From an uncultured Clostridia bacterium (GTDB taxonomy: Bacteria > Bacillota > Clostridia > TANB77 > CAG-508): a stretch of DNA of 31,862 bases. The notes beneath the pieces were generated by a model that saw only the letters and a program-made list of their open reading frames with translations, was not told where the DNA came from and made no database searches. The stretch lies in contig CAKOZB010000001.1 of NCBI GenBank assembly GCA_934131055.1, positions 1-31,862 of the forward strand. The letters are read 5' to 3'. Below are positions 31,115 to 31,862 of this stretch, in pieces. Within the stretch, counting starts at the first letter, position 1; every line of letters starts with the position of its first letter. Made by a program: the position numbers and the translations under genes.

Positions 31115-31340
31115 AAGAATATTTCTCGCGGTACCACCTTATTTGTATACTTTCTATAAAATATACATCTCATTTGTTTTGTAACGTAAACTACACGGAT
31201 ATATTTACTATTATTTCTATATATCAGCTCCCAAGCTACATTCAGTTTAACTTTCTATAAGAAGATCTCAGCATTTTTCTTCATTTCTCTGGATAGATGT
31301 TCCAAACTTACTCCTCTTGTTCTTCGCTTTTAATTATTAT
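31079..31340 (-). promoter_or_regulatory. T-box riboswitch leader of valS (specifier GTA, Val)
   Basis: A leader RNA of about 260 nt that senses uncharged tRNA-Val and allows read-through when valine or ValRS is short. The diagnostic T-box AAGGTGGTACCGCG is at 31127-31140 on the minus strand, just before the terminator. Stem I begins with GAGGAGTAAG near 31312 and contains CAGAGA and ATGCTGAGA blocks. In the specifier loop the minus strand reads GAAT-GTA-GCTTGGGAG, putting the valine codon GTA at 31237-31239. The specifier choice is by alignment to the usual GAA-NNN-RC pattern, not by a folding calculation. It accounts for most of the gene-free interval 31017-31413. Confidence 0.92.
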
Positions 31341-31346
31341 GTTACT

Positions 31347-31376
31347 ATAATAACATATTTTATACAGAAAAATCAA
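31347..31376 (-). promoter_or_regulatory. Promoter of the T-box-valS unit
   Basis: On the minus strand TTGATT (31371-31376), 18 bp and TATTAT (31347-31352). The -35 box is part of the terminator arm of the upstream Fic gene. Confidence 0.55.
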
Positions 31377-31402
31377 TAGAATTAAATAAATTCCATTGAT
31401 TT
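31368..31402 (-). terminator. Terminator of the Fic-family gene
   Basis: AATCAAT-N-GAATT pairs with AATTC-N-ATTGATT across a short loop, followed by TTTTT on the minus strand. It lies 12 bases after the stop at 31414. Confidence 0.7.
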
Positions 31403-31413
31403 TATTAGTTTCC

Positions 31414-31862
31414 TTATATATTAATATAACACTTTTCCTTTATAAATTTTTTTATTTTCTTTTCATCTTTTCCTTCGTAATATGGAATAAGTAAATTTTT
31501 AAATTCTTCTGTTAGTTCTGCCGGAATTGCTATAATACCTTTTCCTTTTGAAATTAAATAGTGGTTACTAAAAATTACTGCTGTTCTTTTATTTCCATCA
31601 ATAAATATTTGCTTTTTCATTGTATATAGTATAAGCTCTATTGCTCTATCTATATCATCCATTTTATCATTAAAAATTTTTTCTAATTCTTCTTTTATAA
31701 CACTTTCGATTGGTAATTCTGGTTTCCATGTTGTTCCTCCTATTGTAACAGGAACACTTCTAACTTTTCCCGCTGAATAGTAAAAACCTTCTTCTACCAT
31801 TTTATTTATTTCACATAATAACGCAAAATTGGTATCACTTAATATAACATTTTTGTTTAATA
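31414..31862 (-). CDS. Fic-family protein with a changed catalytic motif (partial, 5' end beyond window)
   Basis: The frame is open from the window edge (31862) to the stop at 31414. The first visible residues are LNKNVILSDTNFALLCEINK, so ATG 31800 is an internal Met rather than a proven start. The Fic core is visible: the helix IDRAIELILYTMKKQ, then IFIDGNKRTAVIFSNHYLI. Standard Fic AMP-transferases have HPFxxGNGR at this point. Here the alignment gives QIFIDGNKR, with Gln in place of the catalytic His and Lys in place of the second Gly. This places it near the Firmicutes Fic-like proteins of QLFWDGNKR type. AMP transfer by the classical mechanism is therefore doubtful. The function is unknown and the N-terminal part is not available. 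Confidence 0.8.
   Translation of the reverse strand, partial: LNKNVILSDTNFALLCEINKMVEEGFYYSAGKVRSVPVTIGGTTWKPELPIESVIKEELEKIFNDKMDDIDRAIELILYTMKKQIFIDGNKRTAVIFSNHYLISKGKGIIAIPAELTEEFKNLLIPYYEGKDEKKIKKFIKEKCYINI

Noticed and set aside
1..31862. tRNA or rRNA genes, prophage, insertion sequences with transposases
   Set aside because: None recognised on either strand. The only mobile-looking DNA consists of short non-coding repeats.

Overview
The window is AT-rich (about 30 % G+C by eye) with the gene style of an uncultured, gut-type Clostridia (Bacillota). The signs are strong GGAGG ribosome sites, sigma-A promoters near TTGACA-17-TATAAT, a T-box in front of valS, several prepilin/TetR/MMPL-type genes, and a clostridial acc/fab cluster. 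Almost all genes lie on the minus strand. Both edges cut a gene: mnmA on the left and a Fic-family gene on the right.

Left part (1-8.3 kb): tRNA thiolase mnmA (partial), an FAD-dependent dehydrogenase, and a compact plus-strand locus at 2450-2791. That locus encodes a 45-residue cationic/hydrophobic peptide facing a convergent antisense RNA. They share a bidirectional terminator and two pairs of direct repeats, which is the layout of par/Fst type I toxin-antitoxin modules. Next come a secreted protein with two VWA-like halves and unusually high G+C, a frameshifted ZIP metal transporter, a prepilin-like protein carrying an FGE/SUMF1-type (C-type-lectin-like) domain, FtsZ without its usual C-terminal tail, and a HAD phosphatase.

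Middle (8.4-16.7 kb): a type III toxin-antitoxin system of CptIN type, in the order promoter, about two 47-49-nt RNA repeats, leaky terminator, ToxN-family endoribonuclease. It is followed by an XXXLXXG heptad-repeat secreted protein and an MMPL/RND transporter, divergent from a TetR regulator whose likely operator occurs three times in the shared control region. Then come a histidine phosphatase and Sua5/TsaC. An 80-nt structured leader-like element occurs twice, upstream of the heptad-repeat gene and of tsaC.

Right part (16.7-31.9 kb): a type II fatty-acid synthesis block, transcribed as fabD-fabG-fabF-accB-fabZ-accC-accD-accA-fabI. It is preceded by birA (which biotinylates AccB) and an acyl-CoA/acyl-ACP-type ligase. 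acpP and fabH are not in the block. Upstream of it are a DHH/DHHA2 phosphoesterase and valS with a T-box leader (specifier GTA, Val).

Three copies of a GC-rich REP-like palindrome (616, 13803, 21229) and one 122-bp element with perfect 25-bp inverted ends (16579) are scattered among the genes. I saw no tRNA, rRNA, CRISPR array, prophage or reverse transcriptase. All similarity statements come from recognition of motifs, not from searches.
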